From the NCBI RefSeq assembly GCF_014650895.1, contig NZ_BMVV01000011.1, positions 1-64,000 on the forward strand: a stretch of 64,000 nt of DNA, given 5' to 3'. The translations under genes were made by a program, and so were the position numbers. Positions 16,069 through 25,127 of this stretch are shown here, piece after piece (position 1 is the stretch's first letter; each line of letters starts with the position of its first letter). Origin of the DNA: Streptomyces omiyaensis. Lineage in GTDB: Bacteria > Actinomycetota > Actinomycetes > Streptomycetales > Streptomycetaceae. The notes under the pieces are model-generated. The model did not search any database. It saw nothing but the letters and a program-made list of their open reading frames with translations, and was not told where the DNA came from.

Positions 16069-16684
16069 CGGGTCGGGAGGGACGCCGATGCCCGACGGGT
16101 CGGGACGGGCGCCGATGCCCGGCGGCGCACCCGTGGTCGTGGCCGTGGCCGTGGTCAACCGCGTGGTGCTCGCGCTCGCCGGGGCCGTGCTCCTCGCGGG
16201 TGCGGCGAGCGCGGCCCGGTGGGGCGGGGACCGCGTCCTCCACGCCGGGCTCCGGCAACTGGAGCAGGCGGGAGGCGGGTTCGCGGCCCTGGCGGGCGCG
16301 CTGGGGGCGGCCGCCGGGCTGGCGCTGCTGGCCGCGCAGCCGCCCCGGCGGCCACCCCGGCGGCTGCGCCTCGCGGCCCCCGGATGCTCCCTGGACGGCC
16401 GGGCCCTCCGCCAGGCCGTCCGGGCCGGCTGCTCCGGCGTCCCGGGGGTCGTCCGGACCGGCTGCCGGCTGGCGCGCCGGGGGAGGGACCTGGAGCTCTC
16501 CCTGACCCTCCGCATCGCCTGCGGGACGGATCCGGGCGAAGTCCTCGCCCGTGTCTCCACCGGGGTGCTGCCTCCGTTCGAAGAGCTCCTCGCGCCCCGC
16601 CGTCTCGCCACCCGGATCCGATTGACGGTCCGTCACCCCGGCCCGCGCCCTCGCTCCCGGTTCCGGTTCCGCAAGGCCGTCTGA
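16034..16684 (+). CDS. amaP: AmaP-like membrane-anchor protein, 216 aa
   Basis: Two N-terminal membrane helices (VVVAVAVVNRVVLALAGAVLLA and FAALAGALGAAAGLALLAA, about residues 34-100), followed by a cytoplasmic domain with VRAGCSGVPGV and LELSLTLRIACG strands. This is the architecture of the alkaline-shock anchor AmaP. It overlaps the preceding gene by 35 bases. The N-terminal 30 residues contain a PMPDGSGRAPMPGG-type repeat. Confidence 0.7.
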   Translation: MPGKTGRTPVPSGSGGTPMPDGSGRAPMPGGAPVVVAVAVVNRVVLALAGAVLLAGAASAARWGGDRVLHAGLRQLEQAGGGFAALAGALGAAAGLALLAAQPPRRPPRRLRLAAPGCSLDGRALRQAVRAGCSGVPGVVRTGCRLARRGRDLELSLTLRIACGTDPGEVLARVSTGVLPPFEELLAPRRLATRIRLTVRHPGPRPRSRFRFRKAV

Positions 16685-16716
16685 GACGGCCCCGCGCTCC
16701 GGGAGCCGCGTTCCGC

Positions 16717-19164
16717 TCAGGAAGGGGGTACGGCCTGTTCGGCCCAGATCGTCTTGCCGCGCGCCCCGTAGCGGCAGCCCCAGCGGGAGGCGAGCTGGGC
16801 GATCAGGAAGAGGCCCCGGCCGCCCTCGTCGGTGGTCAGGGCGCGCCGCAGCCTCGGCTGGGTGTTGCTGGGGTCCGAGACCTCGCACACCAGCGCCCGG
16901 CCCCGGATCAGGCGGAGGCCGATGGGCCCGCCCGCGTACCGGATGGCGTTGGTGACGAGTTCGCTGACGATGAGCTCGGTGGAGAACATCAGCTCGTCCA
17001 GACCCCACGCCTCCAGCCGGGCGTTGACGTCGTGGCGGGCCTCGTACACGGCCGCCGGGTCGACCGGGTACTCCCAGTGGGCGGTGTCCGTGTCGGCGAC
17101 GGCCCGCGTCCGGGCGAGCAGCAGGGTGACGTCGTCGGCCGGACGCTCCTGGTGGGGGTGGCCGGCCATCAGGTCGTGCCCCATGGCCTCCAGGGAGCGG
17201 TCGGTGCCGTGGAACCGCCGCAGGTTCCGCAGGAGTTCCTCGCCGCCCCGGGTGATGTCGTGGTCGTAGTCCACCAGACCGTCGGTGTAGAGGGCGAGGA
17301 CGGAGCCGGGCTCCAGCGTGACCTCGGAGATCTCGAAGGGGTTGTCGCCGACGCCGAGCGGGGGGCCCGGGACGACGGGGACGAAGTCCGCGGTGCCGTC
17401 GGGGAGGAGCACCGCGGGGGCGGGATGCCCGGCGGACGCCATCCGGCAGACCCGGGTGACCGGGTCGTAGACGGCGAACAGGCAGGAGGCGCCGACGGCG
17501 TCCGGCTGTTCCGACTCGGCCTGCATGCGCTGTACGAGGTCGTCGAGGTGGATGAGGAGCTCGTCCGGCGGCAGGTCCAGGTCCGCGAGGGTCTGGACCG
17601 CCGTGCGGAGCCGGGCCATGGTGGCCGTGGCCTGGAGTCCGTGCCCGATGACGTCGCCGACGACGAGGCCGATCCTCATCGACGACAGGGGCAGGGCGTC
17701 GAACCAGTCGCCGCCGACGCTGAGGGTCCCGCTGGCCGGCAGGTAGATGCCGGAGGTCTCGGCGGCCTGGCTCTCGGTCACGGCCGGCGGCAGGAGGCTG
17801 CGCTGGAGGACGAGGGCGGTGCGGTGCTCCCGGGTGTAGCGGTGGGCGTTGTCCAGGGCCATGGCGGTCCGGTCGCACAGGTCCTGGAGGAGCCGGGTCT
17901 CGTCGTCGCCGAACGGTTCGGGGGTCCTGGTGCGCCACACGAGCACGTAGCCGAACAGGCGCGACCGGTGGTAGAGCGGGCAGCCGAGCGCGCTGTGCGT
18001 GCCCTCGGGCAGCATGCGGGCGATCAGCCCGGGGTCGTGGCCGAACATCGCGCGGGCGGCCTCCGCGTCCGCCTTGATCACCCCGCCGACGGCGACGGCC
18101 GAGTCCACGGTCTCCGCGGGCGGGGCCGGCACCGGCTCCCCCGGCTGCACCAGGGCGGCGGGCCACGTGCCGTCCGCCGACTTGACCGCCACCCGACGCG
18201 GGCGGGACGCCTCGTGGCCGGGGTATCCGAGCCCGGGATCGCGCCCCTGGAGCACGTCGTCGGGGAAGTCGACGCAGGCCAGGTCGCCGAGGGCCGGCAC
18301 CAGGAGGTCGACGAGGTCGCGCGCCGCGCGGACGACGTCGAGCGACTCGCCGATCTCGAACGCCCTCCGGTACGCGTCGGTGAGCCGGTGGTGGGCGCGC
18401 AGCCGCGCGGCGGGCTCGGTCGCCACCACGGCCACCCCCGTACGCGTGCCGTCCTCGTCCTCCAGGGGGAAGCAGGCGAGGCTCAGCACCGGGTCCGAGC
18501 CCGTCGCCACGGCCCGGAAGTCGGCCCCGACGACCGGCATCCCCGTCGACGCGACCTGCTGGAGGATCTCCCGCACCGTCCGGTCGCCGTCCGCGTCGGT
18601 CAGGCCGTACAGCCATTCCGCGCCCGTGTCCGCACCCGCGGGCCGCAGCGTCTCCAGGGCCGCGTTGCTGCGCACCATGCGGAGCTCGGCGTCGAACTCG
18701 GCGACGCCGAGCCTCCGCTGGTTCAGCAGCGAGCGCGCCAGGGTCCGGTCCGGGTCCGCGTCGTGGGCCGGCGCTCCGGCGCGGGCCGGGTGGCCGGTCC
18801 GGGCCGTCGTGGACCACCGTCCGGCCAGCAGCCACGTACCGCCGTCCGGTCCGGGGAGGAGGACCACGTCGACGTCGACGAACCCGTCATCGGACCCGCC
18901 GGTTTCACCTGTACCGCCCGTTCCGCCGGTTCCGGTGCGCAGTCGTACGCGGTGGACGGCGGTGGCGGGACCGGGCGCCGTCCCGGGGAGCGGCGTCCCC
19001 AGCACCTCGGGGGCGGGCCGGCCGGCGATCTCCGGGCCCGGCCGCCCCAGCAGCTCCTCGGCCGCCCGCGACCACCAGGTCACGTGCCCGCGCGCGTCGA
19101 CGAGGAGGGCGGCCGGCCCTTCGGACCCGCCGCTCACGGACGTGTCCCGCTCCGAGGGATGCAC
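16717..19164 (-). CDS. SpoIIE-family PP2C phosphatase with PAS, GAF and HATPase domains, 815 aa
   Basis: A multi-domain sensor. An N-terminal PAS (about residues 15-110), a second PAS (about 150-245), a GAF domain (about 260-430) and a SpoIIE/PP2C catalytic domain (about 460-660; GGDWFDAL and VVGDVIGHG contain the metal-binding Asp residues). A C-terminal anti-sigma-type HATPase_c (about 690-815; ELVTNAIRYA is the N box and DEGGRGLFL the G1 box) ends the protein. It probably switches partner proteins by dephosphorylating STAS antagonists. Start is GTG at 19164. Confidence 0.9.
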   Translation of the reverse strand: MHPSERDTSVSGGSEGPAALLVDARGHVTWWSRAAEELLGRPGPEIAGRPAPEVLGTPLPGTAPGPATAVHRVRLRTGTGGTGGTGETGGSDDGFVDVDVVLLPGPDGGTWLLAGRWSTTARTGHPARAGAPAHDADPDRTLARSLLNQRRLGVAEFDAELRMVRSNAALETLRPAGADTGAEWLYGLTDADGDRTVREILQQVASTGMPVVGADFRAVATGSDPVLSLACFPLEDEDGTRTGVAVVATEPAARLRAHHRLTDAYRRAFEIGESLDVVRAARDLVDLLVPALGDLACVDFPDDVLQGRDPGLGYPGHEASRPRRVAVKSADGTWPAALVQPGEPVPAPPAETVDSAVAVGGVIKADAEAARAMFGHDPGLIARMLPEGTHSALGCPLYHRSRLFGYVLVWRTRTPEPFGDDETRLLQDLCDRTAMALDNAHRYTREHRTALVLQRSLLPPAVTESQAAETSGIYLPASGTLSVGGDWFDALPLSSMRIGLVVGDVIGHGLQATATMARLRTAVQTLADLDLPPDELLIHLDDLVQRMQAESEQPDAVGASCLFAVYDPVTRVCRMASAGHPAPAVLLPDGTADFVPVVPGPPLGVGDNPFEISEVTLEPGSVLALYTDGLVDYDHDITRGGEELLRNLRRFHGTDRSLEAMGHDLMAGHPHQERPADDVTLLLARTRAVADTDTAHWEYPVDPAAVYEARHDVNARLEAWGLDELMFSTELIVSELVTNAIRYAGGPIGLRLIRGRALVCEVSDPSNTQPRLRRALTTDEGGRGLFLIAQLASRWGCRYGARGKTIWAEQAVPPS

Positions 19165-19383
19165 GTCGCTCCTCCCTCACCGGGGATGTGGGGGTGCCCC
19201 ACGGGAATGTTCCTGCCTGCCAGGATGCGCCCGCCCGGCCCGGAAGGCACGCACAGCCCGGCCGAACGGGTGGCGGAGCCGGCGACGCACGGGCCTGGGG
19301 GCCGGGCCGCCGGTCCGCCGCTCGATGCCCTCAATACCCTCAATGCCACCCATATCGGGCATGTCGTCGATGTGGGCCCCCTC

Positions 19384-20100
19384 TCATCGGTTCCTCTCCG
19401 TGCCGCCGGCGAGGGGCGCGAGCAGATGCCGTTCGACGGACGCCTCCGGGTCGGCGCCGGGCGGCAGCGTCGGCGGGTCCCCCGTCACCGCCCGGGCCGC
19501 GAACCCCCCGTCCAGATGGGGCATCCGTACGTCGACGACGCGGACGCCCCGGGCCCGCTGTTCCCTGCCCACCACACCGAGCCACGTGGCGAGCGCCGTC
19601 TTGGCGGCCGCGTAGTCGGCCATGCCCCGCGGAGGCGCGTCGACGATCACGCCGGTGACGACCCCGACCGTTCCTCCCGCCTCCAGGAGCGGAAGGGCCC
19701 CGCGGACGACGGCCATGGGCGCCAGGGCGTTCACGGTCATGAGGTGCTCGGCGGCCGCGTCGCCGACGAGCTCGGCGCGCCCGAAGCCCGCCACTCCGAC
19801 GGCCACGACGACGCAGTCCAGCCGGCCCAGGGAGCGCGCGGCCCACGGCGCGAGCCCGGCGCAGCCGTCGAGGTCGTAGGCGTCGAAGGCACGGTGGGGG
19901 CGGTCGCCGAGCAGCCGTGCGCGGTCGGCGAGTCGCTCCGCGTTCCTGCCGGCCAGGGCGACCGAGGCCCCCCGCCGGTGCAGCGCCCGGGCCGCGAGGC
20001 CCCCGATCATCCCCGTCGCCCCCACGACCAGCACATGCGCCGGGGCCGTCTCCGCGTCGCGGCCGGAGACCCCGGCGGCCTCCCCCGGACCGCCGCTCAC
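19384..20100 (-). CDS. SDR family NAD(P)-dependent oxidoreductase, 238 aa
   Basis: Rossmann motif GATGMIGG near residues 25-32. The active-site pattern Y-x3-K (YAAAK) is near residue 166. The expected catalytic Ser is not obvious in the VVTGVIVDAPP segment, so catalysis is uncertain. GTG start at 20100 overlaps the stop of the DUF4383 gene (GTGA), indicating an operon. Substrate unknown. Confidence 0.82.
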   Translation of the reverse strand: MSGGPGEAAGVSGRDAETAPAHVLVVGATGMIGGLAARALHRRGASVALAGRNAERLADRARLLGDRPHRAFDAYDLDGCAGLAPWAARSLGRLDCVVVAVGVAGFGRAELVGDAAAEHLMTVNALAPMAVVRGALPLLEAGGTVGVVTGVIVDAPPRGMADYAAAKTALATWLGVVGREQRARGVRVVDVRMPHLDGGFAARAVTGDPPTLPPGADPEASVERHLLAPLAGGTERNR

Positions 20101-20684
20101 CGCCGAGGCCCTTCCGGGATCGCCGGGGAGGACGTCCCGGCGGGCGTCGGCGGCGTGGTGCGTCCGGCACGGGCCGGGGCCTCGGCGGCGGCCCGGCGCC
20201 GCGCGAGCGACTCCGCGGCGGCCTGGCGCGGGTGCCGCCTGCGCCAGTAGGGGTTGTCGTGGGACAGCTTGCTGGACACCCGCCCGTACATTCCGAAGGT
20301 GACGATCAGCAGCCCCATGACGAAGCTGAACATCACGTTGGTCATGCCGAAGTCGAGGAAGTTGGCCGGCCGGTCGAGCACGAAGAGGTGGAAGAAGCCG
20401 CTGAGCAGGAACGCGCCGCCCACGACCATGTTCACGGTGGAGGCGGTGTTCCCTCCCACGGCCGCACCTGCCAGCAGCACGAGCCCGACCACCACCGAGA
20501 TCACGCTCAGGGCGGTGTTGGTGGTCATCCCCGCGATCCGGTCGCCGGAGGTGCCGAAGGGAGTGAGCGCGTCGGCGAAGCCGAGGCAACCGAACACGAG
20601 CAGGATGCACCCGCAGAGGGCGGCGCCCCAGCGGTACACCGCCGCGAGGTGGTGGTCCACAGGAAGTTCGTCCTTGAGCTGCAC
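20097..20684 (-). CDS. DUF4383 membrane protein, 195 aa
   Basis: Four hydrophobic segments (about residues 18-40, 55-80, 88-110 and 118-140), then an Arg-rich cytoplasmic tail containing SHDNPYWRRRHP. The DUF4383 family is common in Streptomyces, with unknown function. I chose the GTG at 20684 (VQLKDELP, matching the family N-terminus, with AGGGGA upstream). An ATG at 20744 would add 20 residues of a TDGRTDGQ repeat. Confidence 0.8.
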   Translation of the reverse strand: MQLKDELPVDHHLAAVYRWGAALCGCILLVFGCLGFADALTPFGTSGDRIAGMTTNTALSVISVVVGLVLLAGAAVGGNTASTVNMVVGGAFLLSGFFHLFVLDRPANFLDFGMTNVMFSFVMGLLIVTFGMYGRVSSKLSHDNPYWRRRHPRQAAAESLARRRAAAEAPARAGRTTPPTPAGTSSPAIPEGPRR

Positions 20685-20975
20685 GGTCTTCCCCTGTCCG
20701 TCGGTTCGTCCGTCCGTCTGTCCGTCGGTTCGTCCGTCGGTCATCCGTCCGCTTTCGTGCGGTACACGGGGATTCCCCGCCGCATCGCCGTCCGGATGCG
20801 CCCCCGGCGCCCCGCACCCGAGCGGACGGCCGCGTCGCGCACGGAGCCGGCGGTCCGGGAGCCCGCGTCGCATCCGCGGGCCGGCCCGCCGGAGAAGAGC
20901 TGCGGGAGAAGGACGGCGGACGCGCGTCCGCACGCGTCGGCGGAACAGGACCAGGGACGGGACGAGGGCGGTCTG

Positions 20976-21497
20976 ATGAACGACACGGACGACGTACCGG
21001 GCGGCGCCCGGACCCCCGCACCCTCCGGGCCGCGGCCGACGGAGTCGGTCTGGGACTACCCGCGGCCCCCGGGACTGACGGGTGACGACCGCCGGGTGAC
21101 GGTCGCGGTGGGATCCCGGGTCGTGGCGGACACGCATACGAGCCTGCGGGTCCTGGAGACGAGCCACCCGCCGGTGTTCTACGTGCCCCGCCACGACGTG
21201 CGCACCGAGTTCCTGCGCCCCCGGCCGGGCCGTACCCACTGCGAGTGGAAGGGCACGGCGTCCTACTGGGACGTCGTCGCCGGAGACGTCGTGGTCCCCC
21301 GGGCCGCCTGGAGCTACGAGCAGCCCCTCGGCCCCTACGAAGCCCTCCGCGGCCACCTGGCCTTCTACCCGTCCGCGGTGCGCTGCACGGTCGACGGGGA
21401 GGTGGTGGTCGCCCAGGAGGGCGACTTCTACGGCGGGTGGATCACCCGCGAGATCGAGGGTCCCTTCAAGGGCGGCCCCGGCACGTGGGGCTGGTGA
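20976..21497 (+). CDS. DUF427 domain protein, 173 aa
   Basis: DUF427 fold: SVWDYPRPP, then VTVAVGSRVVADTH, followed by the conserved VFYVPRHDV, CEWKGTASYWDV and WSYEQPLGPY, all characteristic. A GDFYGGWITRE segment near the C-terminus closes the fold. Length is typical. No function is established for the family. It is divergent from the DUF4383 gene. Confidence 0.85.
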   Translation: MNDTDDVPGGARTPAPSGPRPTESVWDYPRPPGLTGDDRRVTVAVGSRVVADTHTSLRVLETSHPPVFYVPRHDVRTEFLRPRPGRTHCEWKGTASYWDVVAGDVVVPRAAWSYEQPLGPYEALRGHLAFYPSAVRCTVDGEVVVAQEGDFYGGWITREIEGPFKGGPGTWGW

Positions 21498-21561
21498 CCC
21501 GCCCGCCGGCCCGGCCGGCGTCCACGCCGGGCTCGGCGGCGCCGCCCCCGCGCCCGCCGGG

Positions 21562-22275
21562 TCACTCCGGCACGCGGCTCCCTCCCGGGGCCGTGCGCTC
21601 CTCCCCCCGCGCCGTGCGCTCGGCGTCGCGGAGCCAGTCGAGGTACCAGTCCCCGAAGGCCAGCGGTCTTCCGTCGGGGCCGGGACGCGGTGCGAGGTCG
21701 GCGTCGTCCACCCGGTGGTCCGACCAGATCGTGCCCCGGTGGCTGCCGCTGACGACCAGCCACTCCCGCTGGGCGCACCCCAGGTGGCAGATCACGATCG
21801 CACCGGCCGTGCGGCCGGGGGCGAACATGACGTCCTCCCACCGCTCGTCCCACGCCTCGAAGGCGTTCTCGAACTCTTCGACCTCGTCGAAATCCTCTTC
21901 CTCGGGGCGTTCGGCGAGGAGCGCGTCGACGGCATCGGGGTCCGGGCCCCGCTCGGGGAAGGGCTCGGCCAGCCGGGACAGGTCCGCCATGTCCGCCCCG
22001 TCGCCCTCCCAGCCCCAGCGGCCCCGCACCCGCCGCACCGGGAACACGCCGTACGCGGGGCCGGCACCTCCGGCGCCGACCCGGAGGAGGAACGTGCGGA
22101 ACTCCTCGGGCAGCCGCACCCCCACCTGCGCCTCCAGCTCCGCGAGCTCGGCCTGGCCGAGCGGCTGTTCCAGGACCCACCGGTGGCCCGACGCCCCGAA
22201 CACCTCGTCGGCCGCGGGGAAAGCCCGCAGAGCCTCGACCCGTCGCCGGACGTCTGCCCATCTCTGCTCCGTCAT
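21562..22275 (-). CDS. SMI1/KNR4 family protein, 237 aa
   Basis: The N-terminal helix-rich SMI1/KNR4 core is visible: PLGQAELAELEAQVGVRLPEEFRTFLLRVGAGG, followed by GVFPV. The central acidic region and the strand WLVVSGSHRGTIWSD complete the fold. Such proteins often act as immunity proteins to contact-dependent toxins, but no toxin gene is near, so the function stays open. Confidence 0.82.
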   Translation of the reverse strand: MTEQRWADVRRRVEALRAFPAADEVFGASGHRWVLEQPLGQAELAELEAQVGVRLPEEFRTFLLRVGAGGAGPAYGVFPVRRVRGRWGWEGDGADMADLSRLAEPFPERGPDPDAVDALLAERPEEEDFDEVEEFENAFEAWDERWEDVMFAPGRTAGAIVICHLGCAQREWLVVSGSHRGTIWSDHRVDDADLAPRPGPDGRPLAFGDWYLDWLRDAERTARGEERTAPGGSRVPE

Positions 22276-22414
22276 GCGGCAAAGGTAGGCGCCACCACCG
22301 ACACCGAGGCCACCGGCCGCTGCGGAGCCGGGCCGGCCGGTCCGGCAGCCGGCACCGCCTTCCCACCCGGGCGGGAAGACGGAAAGACGGGCCGGCTCTC
22401 TCGCGTCCTCGCGC

Positions 22415-23260
22415 TCAGCCGCGGCCGAGGACGGCGGCCGCCAGGCGGACGAACGAGCGGGCCAGGGGGTTCGGATCGCCGGCGCGCGACGCCACCACCA
22501 GACGGCTCGGCCCCATGTCGGTCAGCGGTACCACGGTGAGCCCGGCGCCCGGGTCGTGGCCGGTGAGCGTGATGCCGACCGTGCCGTTCCGCAGCACGGC
22601 CTGCCTGCACTCCCGGACGACCGGACCCTCGCGCGGTTCGCCGCCGTTCCAGTACCCCTGCCAGGCGGGGTCGGTCCCGGACGGGAACGGGAACCACCGG
22701 CGGTCCGCCAGGTCCGCCAGCCGCAGGCGGTCGCGCCCGGCCAGCGGGTCGTCGGCCCGCGACAGGGCACCCACCGGGTCGGCGCGCAGCGTCCGCACGT
22801 CCAGGCCGGACGGGTCGAACGGCCCGCGGGTCAGGGCGACGTCGACCAGTCCGGCGTGGAGCCCGCAGGTCGGATCCGTCAGATCGGTCTCGCGGATGCG
22901 GACGTCGACGTCCGGATGCCGGCGGCGGAAGGCGTCGGCCAGACGGATCGCGTCGGGGTCGGCGCCGTCGCCCAGGATGCCCACGACGAGGGCGGCGGAG
23001 CCGGCCGCCACCGCCACCCGCTCCCGCAGCAGATCGGCCCGGTCCGGCAGGGCGCGCGCCTCGCCGAGCAGCACCTCCCCCACCTCGGTGAGCGTGACGC
23101 CGGCCGGCTTCCGGTCGAAGAGCGCGGCACCCGTCTCGGACTCCAGGCGCCGGATCGCCCGGCTCAGCGGAGGCTGGCTCATGTGCAGCCGGGAGGCGGC
23201 CCGGCCGAAGTGGAGTTCCCCGGCGACGGCCACGAAATAGCGCAGGGTCCGCAGCTCCAC
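22415..23260 (-). CDS. LysR-family transcriptional regulator, 281 aa
   Basis: The N-terminal winged HTH (LRYFVAVAGELHFGRAASRLHMSQPPLSRAIRRLE) and C-terminal ligand domain are standard. It starts with GTG at 23260 and is divergent from the DoxX gene, 80 bases away, which it probably regulates. Inducer unknown. Confidence 0.88.
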   Translation of the reverse strand: MELRTLRYFVAVAGELHFGRAASRLHMSQPPLSRAIRRLESETGAALFDRKPAGVTLTEVGEVLLGEARALPDRADLLRERVAVAAGSAALVVGILGDGADPDAIRLADAFRRRHPDVDVRIRETDLTDPTCGLHAGLVDVALTRGPFDPSGLDVRTLRADPVGALSRADDPLAGRDRLRLADLADRRWFPFPSGTDPAWQGYWNGGEPREGPVVRECRQAVLRNGTVGITLTGHDPGAGLTVVPLTDMGPSRLVVASRAGDPNPLARSFVRLAAAVLGRG

Positions 23261-23340
23261 GCTGCGACGATACCCCTGCGGTATCGGGGCGGCGGAACAG
23301 GTCTTGGACGGCTCCCGCGCCCCGGCCGTGCAAGGGCTCC

Positions 23341-23708
23341 ATGACCACCACGTACTGGATCGCCGCCGTCCCGCTCGCCCTCTTCTCCCTGCACGGAGGG
23401 GGGGCTGAAAGCTGCTCCGCGACCGGGAGGACCTGCTCCCGGTCATGGCCTGGGCGGACACGATGCCCATGGTCCGGGTCCGCGCGCTCGGGGCCGTCGA
23501 GGTGCTCGGAGCGGTGGGCCTGCTCCTGCCGCCCCTGACCGGCGTCGCCCCCGGCCTGGCCGTGGCGGCAGCGCTCGGCTTCGTGGTGCTGCAGCTCGGC
23601 GCGACCCGCGTCCACCTCCGCCGCGGGGACCGCGCCGTCGCCCTCAACATCGCGCTGCTCCTGGTGGCCGCCGTGGCGGCCCGGGCCGGGGCGGCGGGCC
23701 GCGGGTAG
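23341..23708 (+). pseudogene. DoxX-like membrane protein gene, frameshifted
   Basis: The N-terminus (MTTTYWIAAVPLALFSLHGGG) and the continuation in another frame (REDLLPVMAWADTMP to the end) together make a DoxX-like four-helix protein of about 120 residues. The break is in a GGGGGGGCTGAAAG stretch near 23396-23412: two bases too many relative to a continuous reading, and both sit in homopolymers. It may be a real pseudogene or a sequencing error. Confidence 0.75.
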
Positions 23709-23851
23709 CGGAGCCTCGGGAGGAGGAGCCGCAGGTGGAGGGGGTGTGGAGGGGGTGCGGGCAGGAGTCGGGGCGGGGGGCGAAGTCCGGGTGCTTCAGG
23801 GGTTCCGCGCCCGACCGGCGTTCCGGAACGCGGCGAAACCGGAGGCCTGGT

Positions 23852-23876
23852 GTCTGATCCGTCCCGTTCGGGGTAC
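23852..23876 (+). promoter_or_regulatory. SigB-type promoter candidate
   Basis: GTCT-N15-GGGTAC matches the Streptomyces SigB/SigF-group consensus GNNT-N14-16-GGGTAY. It lies 74 bases upstream of the holin-family gene, the first gene of the stress operon. A 14-bp palindrome GCGTTCCGGAACGC (23818-23831) lies just upstream. Confidence 0.6.
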
Positions 23877-23949
23877 CCGCGTGATCACGCGACGGCCCAC
23901 TGCGCGGCCGTCGTCATGGATCAGCGGACGAGGACGGGAGGTCCCTGTC

Positions 23950-24378
23950 GTGTCGACCATCCAGTCACCCCCTGGCGGCCGTGGGAGCCCGCACACCGAC
24001 CCATCGGTGAGCGAGCTGGTGCAGCGCGCCTCGCAGCAGCTGACCGAGCTGGTGCGCGGCGAGATGAGGCTGGCGCAGGCGGAGATGAAGGAGAAGGGCA
24101 GGCGCTACGGAAAGGGCGGAGGCCTGTTCGGCGGCGCCGGCGTGGCCGGTTTCCTGATGCTCCAGGCCGCGGTGGCCGCCGCGATCGCCGGACTGGCGGT
24201 GGCGTTGCCGGTGTGGGCGGCGGCGCTGATCGTCACCGCGGTGCTGGGCGTGATCGCCGCCGTCATGGCCCTGATCGGCAGGAAGCAGATCAGGGCGGGC
24301 ACGCCGCTCGCGCCCGAGCGGACGATCGAGAACGTGAAGGCCGACGTGGCCGAGATCAAGGAGAGTGCACACCGATGA
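23950..24378 (+). CDS. Phage-holin-like (Phage_holin_3_6) family protein, 142 aa
   Basis: The N-terminal amphipathic helix (ELVQRASQQLTELVRGEMRLAQAEMKEKG) is followed by two membrane helices (about residues 58-80 and 85-110). Despite the name, these chromosomal proteins are membrane stress proteins rather than lysis holins. Start GTG with GGGAGG upstream. ATGA overlap with the next gene indicates co-translation. Confidence 0.85.
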   Translation: MSTIQSPPGGRGSPHTDPSVSELVQRASQQLTELVRGEMRLAQAEMKEKGRRYGKGGGLFGGAGVAGFLMLQAAVAAAIAGLAVALPVWAAALIVTAVLGVIAAVMALIGRKQIRAGTPLAPERTIENVKADVAEIKESAHR

Positions 24379-24824
24379 CCCAGCCGTCCCACGACGAACG
24401 CGACGCCACCGGCCCCGAGGAACTGCGCGAGCAGGTGGAGCACACCCGTGAGGAACTCGGGCGGACGGTCGAGGAACTGGCGGCCAAGGCCGACGTCAAG
24501 ACCCGCGCCCAGGACAAGGCGGCCGAGGTCAGGCAGCAGGCGGCCGCCAAGACCGAGGAGCTGAAGGCCAAGGCGGCGCGGACCACGGCCCAGGTGCAGG
24601 AGAGGATCCCCGGCCCGGTCAGGGACAAGGCCGCGTCCGCCGCCGAGCACACCCGGGCCACGGCCGCACAGACCGCCCATCTCCTCCACGAGAAGACGCC
24701 CGAACCGGTACGGCAGAAGGCGGCCCAGGGGGTCCACGCCGCCCGGGAACACCGCACCCTGCTGCTCGCGGCCGCCGGGCTCGCCGTCCTGCTGTGGATG
24801 GCCTCCCGCCGTACGAAGGGGTGA
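24375..24824 (+). CDS. DUF3618 domain protein, 149 aa
   Basis: Long alpha-helical, coiled-coil-like region (EELREQVEHTREELGRTVEELAAKADVK, then Ala/Lys/Glu-rich heptads to about residue 110) and one C-terminal membrane helix (LLLAAAGLAVLLWMA). DUF3618 matches the EELREQ...VEELAAK repeat. It follows the holin gene by overlap, so they are probably co-expressed. Confidence 0.85.
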   Translation: MTQPSHDERDATGPEELREQVEHTREELGRTVEELAAKADVKTRAQDKAAEVRQQAAAKTEELKAKAARTTAQVQERIPGPVRDKAASAAEHTRATAAQTAHLLHEKTPEPVRQKAAQGVHAAREHRTLLLAAAGLAVLLWMASRRTKG

Positions 24825-24828
24825 GCGG

Positions 24829-25095
24829 ATGAAAGCCTCGAAGATCGCCTACAAGCCGGTCGGCCTCGCCTTGGGGGCCCTGAGCGGCATGCTCGCCGGC
24901 GCCTTGTTCAAGCAGGCGTGGAAGGCGTTCGGCCACGACGAGGAGGCACCCGACGCCACCGACGAGAACCGCACCTGGAGCGAGGTCCTGATCGCCGCCG
25001 CCCTGCAGGGGGCGATCTTCGCCGGCGTCAAGGCCGCCGTCGACCGCGCCGGAGCCGTCACCACGCGCCGCGTGACCGGCACCTGGCCGGGCTGA
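24829..25095 (+). CDS. DUF4235 family protein, 88 aa
   Basis: Short, Ala-rich protein with a hydrophobic N-terminal part (KPVGLALGALSGMLAGALFKQAWK) and a conserved ATDENRTWSEVLIAAALQGAIFAGVKAAVDR. This is the DUF4235 pattern. It is the third gene of the holin/DUF3618 operon, ending just before a strong hairpin. Confidence 0.85.
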   Translation: MKASKIAYKPVGLALGALSGMLAGALFKQAWKAFGHDEEAPDATDENRTWSEVLIAAALQGAIFAGVKAAVDRAGAVTTRRVTGTWPG

Positions 25096-25127
25096 CGCCC
25101 CGGCGCGGCAGCATCCCCGCCGCGGCT

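Noticed and set aside
15872..18835. A 987-residue frame on the minus strand opposite AmaP and out of frame with the SpoIIE-type gene
   Set aside because: Composition is Arg/Pro/Gly-rich with no domains; it is a shadow of real genes caused by GC-biased third positions.
16219..20250. A 1343-residue plus-strand frame
   Set aside because: It spans several real genes on the opposite strand, lacks domains and has no suitable start; a GC-bias shadow.
23950..24378. Prophage origin for the holin-family gene
   Set aside because: No other phage genes nearby; the gene is in a chromosomal stress operon where this family is common.
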